Of a DNA stretch of 64,000 bases, positions 18,286-27,336 are shown piece by piece; the first letter of the stretch is position 1, and every line of letters begins with the position of its first letter. The position numbers and the translations under genes are program-made. Origin of the DNA: G963664115 sp965216035 (GTDB taxonomy: Bacteria > Acidobacteriota > Terriglobia > 20CM-2-55-15); the NCBI GenBank assembly GCA_965216035.1, contig CBDCFM010000019.1, forward strand, positions 496,001 through 560,000, given 5' to 3'. The notes beneath the pieces were generated by a model that worked only from the letters and a program-made list of their open reading frames with translations, had not been told where the DNA came from and ran no database searches.

Positions 18286-18492
18286 TTATTGCCGCTCGCT
18301 GGCGAGCTCGCTGAATCGGAAACAGTCAATCGTGTGGTCGTTTACGATTCCGGTCGCCTGCATAAAGGCGTAGCAGATTGTCGATCCAACAAACTTGAAG
18401 CCTCTCTTTTTTAGATCTCTAGACATTGAATCCGAGACGGAAGTGTTGGCCGGGATATCGGATAAGCGTTTCCGCCGATTCTGGATGGGTTT
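18286..18492 (-). pseudogene. tag: tag (3-methyladenine DNA glycosylase I), C-terminal fragment
   Basis: This is the 3' part of a tag gene split by the Mu-like element. It reads PIQNRRKRLSDIPANT, then SMSRDLKKRGFKFVGSTICY and AFMQATGIVNDHTIDC, the strongly conserved end of Tag with the C-terminal His/Cys zinc ligands. The rest lies at 28039-28412. Joining the two fragments at the shared 5-bp duplication (GGTTT on the plus strand) restores the frame at GGKPIQN. Tag excises 3-methyladenine from alkylated DNA; the allele here cannot be functional. Confidence 0.93.
18488..18492. repeat. Left 5-bp target duplication of the Mu-like element
   Basis: GGTTT at 18488-18492 equals GGTTT at 28039-28043. 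A 5-bp duplication is characteristic of Mu-type transposition, and it lines up with the codons AAA-CCC of the interrupted tag gene. Confidence 0.9.
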
Positions 18493-18536
18493 TGTAAGCG
18501 AACGTTTCAGATGAGAAACAATAAACACGTAGATGA
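18493..18536. repeat. Left terminal transposase-binding end
   Basis: The terminal TG, the 17-bp repeat at 18503-18519 and a weaker second copy (AGATGATAAA, ~18530-18540) resemble an array of transposase sites as at Mu ends. The first copy is exact against the other end; the second is a partial match. Confidence 0.7.
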
Positions 18537-18565
18537 TAAATTCGAAAATATTCCAAAATATTATG

Positions 18566-19537
18566 TTAAGTCATGGTCTCGGCCTCCACGCGGGTGGTGT
18601 AGCCGCTGCTGCCCACCTCGTGAGTGACCTGGGTGGTGATCCACTCCCCGTCGACGCCCGTCCTGAAGCCGGAAAGAGTCAGCCGGGCTTCGGCGGCGAC
18701 GGTGGGATCGCCGGGTTTCAGGGTTAGGCTGATTGTCGCGTTCCCGCGACTCAAGGCGTTCAGTTTGGCTTGAGCCGCGGCCCGAGCTTCCTCCGCGGTC
18801 GGGTAGGCATGGCGGAGGGTAAAGACCGGCTCGCCGTCCCCCACGCGCTCGGGCATGCGTTCACCCCCTTCCAGATCCTGCCAATAGGCGAGAACCGCCT
18901 GGTGCTGTCCCCGGTCGGTCAGCGTGACGCGGTGCTGGCTTGTCTGGGCGCGATGGATCGCCACGGCGGTGGTGGCCTGCCCGCTGGCGCTCTGGGCCTC
19001 GCCTTGGGGAACGAAGAGCAGATAGGGTCCGGCAGGCTTGGCGACGGCATCATATTGTTTGCCCAGCCGCGTCAGAAAGTGCAGATCGGATTCCCCGGTC
19101 TGGTCGATGTGAGGGAGACGGATCGCGCCCAGCGTGGGGTTGACGCGAGGCTCCAGGCCGTGTTCCTGGGCGATCGTGTGGACGATGTCCTGGATGGTGG
19201 TGTTGGGCCAGGCGCGGGTCTTGTGCTGTTTCAGGGTGGCGCGCATATCGGCGGCCTTGGCCTGGACGGTGAGGGTATCGGGCGGCCCGCTCAGCTCGAT
19301 TTCATCGACGGTATAGCGCCCCACCCCGGCCAGCTCGCGTTCGTCGTAACCGAGCCAAACCTCCAGCGCGGCACCCTTGCGCGGTAATTCGATCTTGCCA
19401 TCCCGGTCATCGAGCCGGAGGGAGAGGGTATCGGACTGGTAGCCGGCCACGTCGGTAACGGTCAGGGCGAGCAACCGGTCGCGGATAGCAGCGGTGACGT
19501 CGCGCCGGTCGGCCAGGATGCGGTAGGCGGGCCTCAT
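18566..19537 (-). CDS. D: Phage tail hub protein, late control D family
   Basis: The 323-residue product matches the P2 gpD family, the baseplate hub related to T4 gp27 and VgrG, which holds the tail spike under the tube. Family-like segments are the N-terminal ILADRRDVTAAIRDRLLALT, the GYDERELAGVGRYTVDEIEL strand, and the central LPHIDQTGESDLHFLTRLGKQY. It is the last gene of the tail operon and abuts the element's end, as expected for the right end of a P2-tailed Mu-like phage. The frame is intact. Confidence 0.9.
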   Translation of the reverse strand: MRPAYRILADRRDVTAAIRDRLLALTVTDVAGYQSDTLSLRLDDRDGKIELPRKGAALEVWLGYDERELAGVGRYTVDEIELSGPPDTLTVQAKAADMRATLKQHKTRAWPNTTIQDIVHTIAQEHGLEPRVNPTLGAIRLPHIDQTGESDLHFLTRLGKQYDAVAKPAGPYLLFVPQGEAQSASGQATTAVAIHRAQTSQHRVTLTDRGQHQAVLAYWQDLEGGERMPERVGDGEPVFTLRHAYPTAEEARAAAQAKLNALSRGNATISLTLKPGDPTVAAEARLTLSGFRTGVDGEWITTQVTHEVGSSGYTTRVEAETMT

Positions 19538-19543
19538 TTCGGG

Positions 19544-19765
19544 TCAGTCCCACAACCTCACGGTGTCAACGGTCTGGCCAGGCTGGGGCAGCTCGGGCAG
19601 TGCGATGACGAGTCCGGCTGGCAGGATGGGACCCGCGTCCGACAAGCCGGGATTAACCTCAAGCACGGCCTCCACGGCTCCGGCCTCCACGGCTCCGGCC
19701 TGCCGGCCGTAGTGCCGCCAGCAGATCCAATCCAACATGTCGCCGTCCCTGGTGCGATACTGCAT
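19544..19765 (-). CDS. X: Phage tail protein X (LysM-like)
   Basis: A 73-residue product starting MQYRTRDGDMLDWICWRHYG, typical of P2 gpX: a small LysM-like module with the NPGLSDAGPILPAGLVIALP repeat end. It participates in baseplate or tail completion. I start at 19765, whose ATG overlaps the upstream gpU stop in TGATG, rather than at a longer out-of-family start. It ends 6 bases before gene D. Confidence 0.88.
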   Translation of the reverse strand: MQYRTRDGDMLDWICWRHYGRQAGAVEAGAVEAVLEVNPGLSDAGPILPAGLVIALPELPQPGQTVDTVRLWD

Positions 19766-20148
19766 CAGGCAACATCCTCCCCATACCGGGCGAGTTGCAA
19801 ACGAAACTCCAGTTGACGTGGCGTGCCGTCGTGGGACGGGACGCGGTGGGTTTCCTCGACCTGGGTGATGACCCACTGGCCCCATACCCGTCCGGTACCG
19901 TCAACCAGCAGGAGGGACTCTCCCTTTCCGGCCTCCCCGCGCATCCGGTCGAGCTGTTCCAAGCCTCCGCGAAAGGCCGGATAGATCGTGCCGTTCAGGG
20001 TGATCTCCTCCCGCCCGGGACCCAGGTACTGTTGAGCCGGACGCCGCTGGAGACGCTCCTGAGATTGCCAGCGGTATTCGGCCGAGCGGTTCAACTCCTG
20101 GTAGGCGGCGGTGGAGAGGGAGAAGCGGTAATCTCCCAAGGCCATCAT
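19765..20148 (-). CDS. U: Phage tail completion protein gpU
   Basis: The 127-residue product begins MMALGDYRFSLSTAAYQEL, as in P2 gpU, which caps the tail tube terminus. The family pattern WPAQxRLGRxPAxQYLGPGxEEITLxG is visible as SQERLQRRPAQQ followed by YLGPGREEITLNGTIYP. The frame is open further upstream but that part is a shadow of the tape measure gene. It lies between T and X with coupled start and stop codons. Confidence 0.9.
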   Translation of the reverse strand: MMALGDYRFSLSTAAYQELNRSAEYRWQSQERLQRRPAQQYLGPGREEITLNGTIYPAFRGGLEQLDRMRGEAGKGESLLLVDGTGRVWGQWVITQVEETHRVPSHDGTPRQLEFRLQLARYGEDVA

Positions 20149-20152
20149 ATAG

Positions 20153-22799
20153 CTACGGGGTATCGTAGAGCCCTTCTCGCCGGCGTTGCGCCTGCCGGCG
20201 TTCGATTTCGCGCAGAATGTGGCTGGCCAGGGCCTCGGCATCCTCGCCGGGCTGCTGGTGGATGGTGATCTGATTGTTGCCGTAGTGGTAGTGGATGGCC
20301 GGTTCAGCGGCCGGGGCCGGGGTGGCAGCCGAGATGGGCACGGGCAGCGCCAGCGAGGCCGGGGCCGATTGAGCCACAATGGAGGGGCTGGCGATAGCCA
20401 GATTGGGCACCGCGGCCGCGACGGGCCAGGCCAGGGTCAGTCCAGCTGTGGCTGTAGTGAGTGCGCGGGCCAGCGGCCGCTGGAGGGGCCCGAGGGCCGG
20501 CCTTCCGGACGCCCTCGCCCAGCGTACCCACAATCGACCGGCCGGAGGCGGTCAACCCCGACAGCGGACCCTCTTTGGCGTCGGAGAAGGGCAACAAGTT
20601 GCGGGCCTTGCCAAAGACACCCTTGACCTTCCCCAGCAACCATTTTCCAGTGCCGAGGATACCCTTGCCCAGCGTGGTGAGGATGGCGACACCCACGTCG
20701 TAGAGCGAGACGCCGCCCAGCCAATCAACCACCCCCTGCCAGGCCGTCGTAAGGATCGATTTGGTACCCTCCCAGAATGAGGAAAAGATCGATTGAACCC
20801 CACTCCAAAGTCGGCCGAAGAAAGCCTTGATCGGCTCCCAGTGTTTGATCACCAGGCCCAGCGGATGGAGGTTCAGAAAGAGCCATTTGATGCCCTCCCA
20901 GGCGGCGGAGAAGACGGGTTTAATGCCGCCCCAAAGCCCAAAAAAGAAGGCTTTAAGCGGCTCCCAATACTTGTAAATGAGAAAGCCGCCCAGGGCGATG
21001 GCGCCGATGATCAGTCCGATCGGGTTGGCCATCACGGCTCCCGTCAGTGCCCGCAACCCACCGATCGCCATCGGAATGGCCCGACTCGCCAAGCCCAACA
21101 GCGACCTGCCGAAACTCTTGATCGCACCACCCGCGGCCAAAGCCTTCGTACGAGCCGCGGTCACCAATGCGGTGACGTTGAAAGCAGCCAGCCGCCCCCG
21201 GGTCCAATTGAGCGTCTTGCCCATCACGCGGGAGGAGCGGGTGTTGGAGTCCATGAAACCTTTCCAAAGCGAGGAGACGTAGCTGGAGGCCAACCCCGTC
21301 GCCATGAGTCCGCCGATGCTGAGTGTCACTCCGCCGATCACGTAGCCCAGGACGGGGAAGCGGTCGACCAGGCTGCCAACCAGGCGGGCTGCCGCGGCAA
21401 AGGGCGATAGCACGGCATTGAGCGCGGGCAACAGTGTCCCACCGATGGTACTGCTCACCGCCGACACGTTCTGCGTCAGCATCTTCCATTGGCCGCCCGA
21501 GCTGTTGAGAAACTTCTGGTAGGATTTGTCCACCACGCCTCCCGCCCCCTCTATCGACTCCAAACCCTTCTTGTACTGCTCCAGTCCGTCCATCAGCGGG
21601 ATGATGCCCTTCATACCCTCGTCGCCGAAGAGTTCCTGGATCTTCTGATTGCGCTCGTCCAGATCGTCATAGACCGCCAGTGAGTTCCGCAGTCCCTCCA
21701 CCGTGGCTCCGAGGTTCAGGTTGCCCTCGGCATCCCGGTGGATCGTAAACCCCAATTCCTCCGAGGCCTTGTTCATTTGACGCAGGACGGCATTCATGGC
21801 TGTGCCGGCACGACTGCCCGTGACTTGCGCGGTGTTCATGATCCCAATAGCCACCGCCGTCCGCTCCAATGACAGCCGATTCGCACTCGCGCTCGCCGCA
21901 GCCTCCGCCATCCCCTCGCCCAACTGCCGGAAGTTGCTTAAAGCGAACTTGAACTGCGTCTGCGTGAGCACGTCCCCGATGCGTCCCAGCTTTTCCTCGA
22001 CGTTCGATCCCTCGATCGAGTCACCCAGGTTGTTGAACACACCGCCCATGATCTTAGCGACCTGCCCGACATCGCCCTTGGTGACTGTGGCGACCTTGCT
22101 CGCTACCTCGCTACCGACACGCGCCGCCGACTCCGACAGCGAAGCCGAGTTGAGTTCGTATTGGATCTCCAGCAGCTCGGCTTCGCTCGACAACGTGCGC
22201 CTGGCGACCTCGCGGGTGTGTCGCACGGAGCGTTCGACGGCCGCCGCGGTATCGCCATCCTCGGCGTTTATCACCGTGTTGAGCCGGATGGTCTGCTCCT
22301 CCAGTCCCATGGCAGTGTTGAAAATGCGGCCAGCGACGTACCCCGCACCTAGCAGACCCGCCGCTGTGCCAAGACGATTGCCGCGTGCCTGTTGCCCCAC
22401 GCGGGACTGCTTGCGTTGCTCTCGCTGCAGGTGGCCAATCTGGCGGGTGGCATCTTTCGCCGTCCGGGAAAACTCACGATGCCGGTGTGCGGCTTGGCCA
22501 ATTTCGACGCCGTAGCGCTTGGCGCGCCGCGTCGCTTCCCGATATTGCCGCTCGGCCTTGGCGATCTCCCGGGCGAGCTTCTTGCTGGACCCGCCGGCTT
22601 GCGATTGTTTTTTCCGCAGTTGGTCGAGTTGTTGTTTGTATTGGACAACGTCGCCGGTGAGAGCAGTGCCCAGGCGAGCTTTCTTCAGCGTATTTCCAAG
22701 CTTCCTGGAGCGCTGCTCGACGGATTTCAAAGTCGAGCCGAAAGTTTTACCGAGGGCGGCACCGACAACAATGCCTACCTTAAGAGAGCCGTCAGGCAT
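20153..22799 (-). pseudogene. T: Phage tail tape measure protein (T) with a frameshift
   Basis: The first ~760 codons (from ATG 22799) encode a tape measure protein: an N-terminal coiled coil (KSVEQRSRKLGNTLKK ... LRKKQSQAGGSSKKLAREI), the TP901/Mu-type core with TGSRAGTAMNAVLRQM and ELFGDEGMKGIIPLMDG, then hydrophobic segments and repeated WEPIKAFFGRLW-like units. Near 20490-20515, after GRSIVGTLGEGVRKA, the frame changes: the conserved C-terminal end (HYHYGNNQITIHQQPGEDAE, then REIERRQAQRRREGLYD) is in another frame down to 20153. The tape measure sets tail length, so the shift would truncate it by ~120 residues. A GC-rich run makes either a true mutation or a sequence error possible. Confidence 0.82.
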
Positions 22800-22823
22800 G
22801 CAGCACCTTTAATTGAGGCCATC

Positions 22824-23218
22824 CTACCGGGACCCGTAAATCGCCTTGACCAGAGTCTGGGCGTCTTCGGCCAGTTCCGCCAATTCATCCAGATCCAGCG
22901 CGTCGATCTCCGACAACGGCTGATGGAAGACGTGAGCGACCAGCGCCCGGTCGCGGCGCAGGTTTACTTGCGGGACAAAAAACCCTCGTACGTCTCCTGG
23001 ATCTTGGTGTAGTCGGCCATGTCGATCTCATCCATGACCGCGGGCGCCACCTCGCACAGATTGGCGAACAGGTGGATCTCCATACTGGACGCGCTGCCGC
23101 CGGACGCCTTCTCGGCGGCCCGCATGTCGCGCACCTTGGCGCGGCGCATCTGGAGTTGTTTGATCTCGGTCCCATCGGCGGTCACGGGAAATTTCAGTTT
23201 GATCGTGGCGGTCGTCAT
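22824..23218 (-). CDS. E: Tail assembly chaperone E plus E' by programmed -1 frameshift
   Basis: The zero-frame product (22964-23218, 84 aa, MTTATIKLKFPVTADG...EGFLSRK) is a Mu gp41/P2 gpE-like tail assembly protein. At 22976-22982 the minus strand reads T_TTT_TTG in phase, a canonical -1 slippery heptamer. Slipping there continues in a frame that encodes about 50 more residues (VPQVNLRRDRALVAHVFHQ, then PLSEIDALDLDELAELAED) and stops at 22824. This matches the GpE+E' arrangement of P2, where the fusion acts as chaperone for the tape measure. The next gene is the tape measure, as expected. In-phase geometry was checked codon by codon. Confidence 0.88.
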
Positions 23219-23233
23219 GCGTTTCTTCTCCAC

Positions 23234-23740
23234 TTAGATTCCCAGCGCGTCGCGCTGCTGTTGGAGCTGATCGACGCCGGCGACGACGCGGATCATGTTT
23301 TCGACGTCGATTTCGTGGACGAGCTCGCCGCCGTGGGTGAGCTTGTAGTAACGGAGGGCGAGCATGATCTTGAGCGGCGCCTTCTCGCCCGGTTTCCAGG
23401 TGCCCCAGTCGATTTCCTTGGCCTGGCCGCGGAGGCGGACCTCGACCGTCGTTACCGTGCCGTCCTCCGACTGCAGGGAACCCTGGACGCTCAGCGGGGT
23501 GATGTTGCCCGGCGCGACGCCCCAGAGCTTGAGCAGCTCGCGGTCGACGCCACTGACGGTGAGGGTGGATTCGAGCTTCTCCATGCCCATGTCCAACTCC
23601 ACGGGTGCGTCCATGCCGCCGGCGCGGAACTCCTCGGTTTTGACGGTCAGCTTGGGCAGCTCGATTTCCTCGACCCGGCCCATGTAGCCGCGCCCGTCGA
23701 CGAACAGGTTGACCTGGCGCAAAATGTCTTGAATCGGCAT
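23234..23740 (-). CDS. FII: Phage major tail tube protein FII
   Basis: The 168-residue product is of the P2 FII tube family, which stacks as hexameric rings to form the inner tube of a contractile tail. Family traits are the start MPIQDILRQVNLFVDGRGYM, the MDAPVELDMGMEKLE strand and the C-terminal HEIDVENMIRVVAGVD. It starts immediately at the stop of the sheath gene and is 16 bases upstream of the chaperone gene. Confidence 0.92.
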   Translation of the reverse strand: MPIQDILRQVNLFVDGRGYMGRVEEIELPKLTVKTEEFRAGGMDAPVELDMGMEKLESTLTVSGVDRELLKLWGVAPGNITPLSVQGSLQSEDGTVTTVEVRLRGQAKEIDWGTWKPGEKAPLKIMLALRYYKLTHGGELVHEIDVENMIRVVAGVDQLQQQRDALGI

Positions 23741-24817
23741 TAGACAATCTCCTCGATGTAGTCATCGACCAGGGACGAGCGGAACGTGATCTGCTCGGCC
23801 GGGTAGGGCGGGGTGAAGTCGAAGTTGAAATAGACCTTGCCGTCCCGGATCTGGTCTTTCGCGTTGAGCTCGGGGTCGGCCCAGCAGCGGCCGCCCAGGA
23901 TGGCCCCGATTCCGGTGAGGTGGCGCAGGTAGGCGTTGACCCCCTCGGCGACATCTTCCAGGTAGGTCTTGGTGATATTGCGGTCCACGGCCCAGAGATG
24001 GGACCGCAGCAGCGATTCGTTGATCGCATCGGCGGTCCGCACGACGGACAAGAACGCCCATTTCGGGTCGGAGGCGCAGGTCCGGTTGCCCCACAGCCGG
24101 TAGCCGTCCTGCTGGATGACGGTGGCGACCGCGTTTTCGTTGAGGTGGTTGGCCCGGGAGGCGGGATCGCCCAGGGCGAAGTCGACCGGGCGTCCCACGC
24201 CGATGATCCCGGCAATCTCCCGGTTCGACGGCGACCACCAGAAACCGCGCTCGTGGTCGCTCCTGGCGATCAGGCCGGCGACGCGGGCCGAAGCGCTCTC
24301 CAGCGCCTCGGCGCCGGCCTCCGTGTCCCAGACCTTGAGCCAGGGATCGACGACATAGACGCGGCGGGAGCCGAACAGCCCGCGGTAGGCGAGGGCCTCG
24401 GCGTCGGTGGTGTTGGGCCCATCGGCGATGATGACGGCCCGGAGCCGCTCGGCGATACCGATCAGCTCGGCCACCACCGGAGCGCCGGTGATCGTCCGCA
24501 CGGTCCGCGTCACCTGGGCGGTGAAGCCCGGAGCGACGAGGATCCTGGGCTGGACGCCGACCTCGGATTCCGCACCCAGCAGCGCATGCACGCCCTGGTA
24601 GGCGCCGGGGCCGGGCCCGCCCACCGCGTAGGCGACCTTGACCGTGGCTCCGGTTCCGATCGTGCCGGCCGCCACGCGGGTCACGACGCCGGTGTCGGGG
24701 TCGTGGGTGTAGTCGGTCTCCGCCGCGTAGGTGGTGGCGCCGTCGGAGGATTGCACCTCCAGCGAGTGGGCGTGGCGATGATCGAGTGTCAACGTGCCAC
24801 CGTTGCTGAAGGTATAG
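23740..24817 (-). pseudogene. FI: Phage tail sheath protein FI, N-terminus lost
   Basis: This open frame encodes the last ~355 residues of a contractile-tail sheath. The C-terminal two thirds is well preserved: ELIGIAERLRAVIIADGPNT, the central ERGFWWSPSNREIAGIIGV, and LVDDYIEEIV at the end. Its start is missing: the frame runs straight into the IS3-family element at 24818. The lost part is ~100 residues. On the far side of the element lies an unrelated plus-strand gene, so the missing part was deleted and not merely displaced. Confidence 0.9.
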
Positions 24818-24847
24818 TGAACCGCCCCGGGTTTTCCGGAGACAGTT

Positions 24848-25756
24848 TTAGTTGAGTCCCGCCTCGACGAGGCGGGACTGTTGCTGCTGATAGTACATCT
24901 GTTCGAATTCGGCCGGTGGTATGTCGCCAATCGGTCCCAGGAGCCGCTGCTCGTTGAACCATGACACCCAGTCGAGAGTGGCGAACTCGACATCGTCGAC
25001 TCCCTTCCACGGGCCGTCCTTTCGAATGACCTCGGTCTTGTACAGGCCGATCACCGATTCGGCCAGCGCGTTGTCATAGGAATCGCCCCGGCTTCCAACC
25101 GAGGGCTCGATCCCGGATTCGGAGAGCCGCTCCGTGTAGCGGATCGACAGATACTGGCTGCCGCGGTCGCTGTGATGAATCAGACCGTCGGTGTCGGAGC
25201 GCGCCCAAAGGGCCTGCTCCAGAGCATCCAGGGCAATGTCGGTCTTCAGCGAGTTCATGACCCGCCAGCCGACGATCTTTCGTGAGAACACGTCAATGAC
25301 AAAGGCGACGTAAACGAAGCCGCTCCAGGTGGCCACATAACTCAGATCCGCGACCCAGAGCTGATTCGGACGTGTGGCCGTGAAGTCCCGGCCCACCAGA
25401 TCCGGCGGCCGGAGCGCCGCCTCATCCGGAATCGTCGTCTGGGGCTTCTTCCCGCGGACGACTCCCCGCAGACCCATATCGCGCATCAACCGTTCGACCG
25501 TGCATCGGGCCACGGGGATGTGTTCCCGGTTCAGCTGCTTCCAGACCTTGGGGGCGCCGTAGACCCGACGGTTCTCCCGCCACACCCGGTCGATCTCTCC
25601 CCGCAAGGCCGCATCCCGTTTTGCCCGGGTCGGTAATCGATCCGGATTGCGCCATCGTATCTGATGCTCATAGAACGTCGACGGGGCGATCGGCAGCACA
25701 CTACAGATCGACTCGACCCCATACGGGTCCCGATTTTCTTCGATGAACTCCGTCAT
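24848..25756 (-). CDS. IS3-family transposase, OrfB (DDE integrase)
   Basis: The product has the HTH_21 domain (YGAPKVWKQLNREHI) and an rve integrase core with the catalytic triad: Asp in LWVADLSYVATW, Asp in IHHSDRGSQYLS, Glu in YDNALAESVIGLYKTE. Its ATG at 25756 overlaps the orfA stop (ATGA). Upstream of that ATG the same frame stays open and lies in the -1 position relative to orfA, so a fused OrfAB transposase is likely, as in the family generally. The frame is intact. Confidence 0.94.
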   Translation of the reverse strand: MTEFIEENRDPYGVESICSVLPIAPSTFYEHQIRWRNPDRLPTRAKRDAALRGEIDRVWRENRRVYGAPKVWKQLNREHIPVARCTVERLMRDMGLRGVVRGKKPQTTIPDEAALRPPDLVGRDFTATRPNQLWVADLSYVATWSGFVYVAFVIDVFSRKIVGWRVMNSLKTDIALDALEQALWARSDTDGLIHHSDRGSQYLSIRYTERLSESGIEPSVGSRGDSYDNALAESVIGLYKTEVIRKDGPWKGVDDVEFATLDWVSWFNEQRLLGPIGDIPPAEFEQMYYQQQQSRLVEAGLN

Positions 25757-26076
25757 CTCCGCGGTCGGCGGTCGAGCTCCGCCTGCGCGAAAAACGCTGA
25801 TGCTTTCCGCAGGATCTCGTTCGCCCGCTTCAGCTCGCGAACCTCCCGCTCCAGTTCCCTCATCCGCTGCTTCTCGTCCGTGGTCAGCCCTCCGCGCTGC
25901 CCCGTATCTCGCTCGGCCTGCCGGACCCACTTCCGCAACGTCTCGGCCGTACAGCCAATCTTCGACGCGATCGAGGCCATCGCCCTCCACTGGGAGTCGT
26001 ACTCCCTCTGGTGCTCGAACACCATCCGGACGGCCCGTTCTCGAACTTCAGGTGAATATCTGTTCGGTCTTCCCAT
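25753..26076 (-). CDS. IS3-family transposase, OrfA
   Basis: A 107-residue product with an HTH_Tnp_1 domain (RYSPEVRERAVRMVFEHQRE ... SKIGCTAETLRKWVRQAE) and a leucine-zipper-like tail (RMRELEREVRELKRANEIL). It binds the terminal repeats. A TTTTTC run near its end (~25786) is a plausible slip site into orfB, although it is not the usual A6G. Confidence 0.92.
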   Translation of the reverse strand: MGRPNRYSPEVRERAVRMVFEHQREYDSQWRAMASIASKIGCTAETLRKWVRQAERDTGQRGGLTTDEKQRMRELEREVRELKRANEILRKASAFFAQAELDRRPRR

Positions 26077-26142
26077 GACTCACATCCTCTCAAGTAATTC
26101 AGTCTCCGGAAAACCCGGGGTGGTTCAAAACACCGCGAGGTA

Positions 26143-26352
26143 ATGAACGAGGCCGCACGGGAACTGGATCGCACCTTCAACGGCGACGCAAAGGGTGAGG
26201 GCCGCAAGACCGGCTTCATTCTCATGGTCTTCCCGTTCGGCGATGGTGAAGGCCGCTGCAACTACATCTCGAACGGCGCGGATCGGAAGGACGTGGTGGC
26301 GATGATGAGGAGCCAGATCGCTCGCTTCGAGGCGGGGGACAGATATGAGTGA
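26143..26352 (+). CDS. Small conserved phage protein (Mu-like early region type)
   Basis: A 69-residue product with MNEAARELDRTFNG, GFILMVFPFGDGEGRCNYIS and NGADRKDVVAMMRSQIARFE. From memory this type occurs in Mu-like and other phages, but I cannot give it a function. It starts 15 bases after the IS3 end, with GCGAGG just upstream of the ATG, so the gene itself is complete while its upstream region is gone. Its stop overlaps the start of the next gene. Confidence 0.6.
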   Translation: MNEAARELDRTFNGDAKGEGRKTGFILMVFPFGDGEGRCNYISNGADRKDVVAMMRSQIARFEAGDRYE

Positions 26353-26740
26353 AATCATTCGTGTAAAAGACGCTATCCAATCTGCCTTAGAGGACGTGAT
26401 TGACTTCAACGTCCGAGATCGCGGTGGTGCAGCGCCCCAAGACTATCTGAAAAATTTTCTTCGGGTGTCGCGGGAATTCGGATACGCGACAGAAGATGGA
26501 TCGTGGGGTGAACTTGAAAAAGAACTGACGGTCGCGTTCCGCAACCTGGTGGAGTATGAGCGCGCCTTGGCGTTTATGGCTGACGCGGTCGCTGGTGATG
26601 GCGCTGTAGAGGCTGCCCGAGAGTGGCTGCTGTTGCAAGGCGAGATGCATCACCAGGAGAAGAAGAACGACCAGTCTCGCAAGCGTCGCCTCTCCGACCG
26701 AATTTTCAAAACCCTGGAACGATTGGACCCGAACCTATGA
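26345..26740 (+). CDS. Hypothetical phage protein
   Basis: A 131-residue, mostly helical, charged product (MSEIIRVKDAIQSALEDVID ... RRLSDRIFKTLERLDPNL). I do not recognise a family. It overlaps the preceding small gene by 8 bases, typical of a phage early operon. There is no signal peptide or membrane segment. Confidence 0.55.
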   Translation: MSEIIRVKDAIQSALEDVIDFNVRDRGGAAPQDYLKNFLRVSREFGYATEDGSWGELEKELTVAFRNLVEYERALAFMADAVAGDGAVEAAREWLLLQGEMHHQEKKNDQSRKRRLSDRIFKTLERLDPNL

Positions 26741-26758
26741 CCGCGGCGTGCCGAGGAG

Positions 26759-27336
26759 TTCATCCAGGCGTACCGGGACGTGAGGGGTGCCGCATGAACG
26801 ACCATCCATACGAACTGCCCGAGGGTGAAGGCCCGTATGTCAGCGTTGCCCGAGACTTTTCGAAGACGCCGGGGGCTACGAGTTCAGCGGCGATCCGGGG
26901 ACTGCCTGGTGAATCGCTGAAATCCTGGGCGGCATCCTGTCCCCAGGCGATGCGCGACCGCGGCAAAAAGAACGCCGAAGCCGTGCGCCAAGTAATCTAC
27001 TTGCTCGAGTTGGGCGAGCGGATTGGTGCCGCCATCGGGCAGATTGCAGCCGAGGAGGGATTGAGCGTGGGGACCCTGCGACGCTGGTATGATCGGGCGC
27101 GCCGTTATCCGCCCACTTCCTGGGAGGCGGCGCTGACTCCCGGTTGGAAGGGACGACGCGCAAGCCCGATCTCGCCTATCGTCTGGGACTGTTTCCTATA
27201 CTGGTACTGGAAGATGCCCACTCCGCAAGTCGCTAGGGCTTGGCGCCGAACCCAAGAGGTCGCTGCCAGCAAAGGATGGGGGGAGATTGCTTCGGTCGGG
27301 ATCTTCCGCCGCCGTTTGAAGAAGTCCGTCTTATGA
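26759..27336 (+). pseudogene. Mu-type transposase A, N-terminal fragment
   Basis: The recognisable product runs from about MNDHPYELPEGEGPYVS (26794). It resembles the N-terminal DNA-binding part of MuA: an HTH region (RIGAAIGQIAAEEGLSVGTL, then RRWYDRARRY) followed by the second winged-helix region with WDCFLYWYWKMPTPQVARAW and WGEIASVGIFRRRLKK. It stops right there, at about 180 residues; MuA proteins have ~650, and the DDE catalytic core is absent. The stop overlaps the next ATG in ATGA, so the deletion junction lies at about 27315-27333. The fragment might still bind the ends. The assignment rests on motif order and is moderately sure. Confidence 0.6.

Larger units (their letters stand above)
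24818..26127 (-). mobile_element. IS3-family insertion sequence A, without target duplication
   Basis: The 1,310-bp element has near-perfect 26-bp terminal inverted repeats that begin TGAACC, then A or G, then CCCCGGGTTTTCCGGAGAC. It carries overlapping orfA and orfB on the minus strand. The bases outside are TAG on the left and AAA on the right, so the usual 3-4-bp duplication is absent. Left of it is the sheath gene (minus strand), right of it an early-type phage gene (plus strand). This is best explained by IS-mediated deletion or inversion within the prophage. Confidence 0.92.

Noticed and set aside
18566..24817. A functional tailocin or contractile injection system
   Set aside because: The sheath lacks its start, the tape measure is frameshifted, and baseplate and fibre genes are missing, so no particle can form from this locus.
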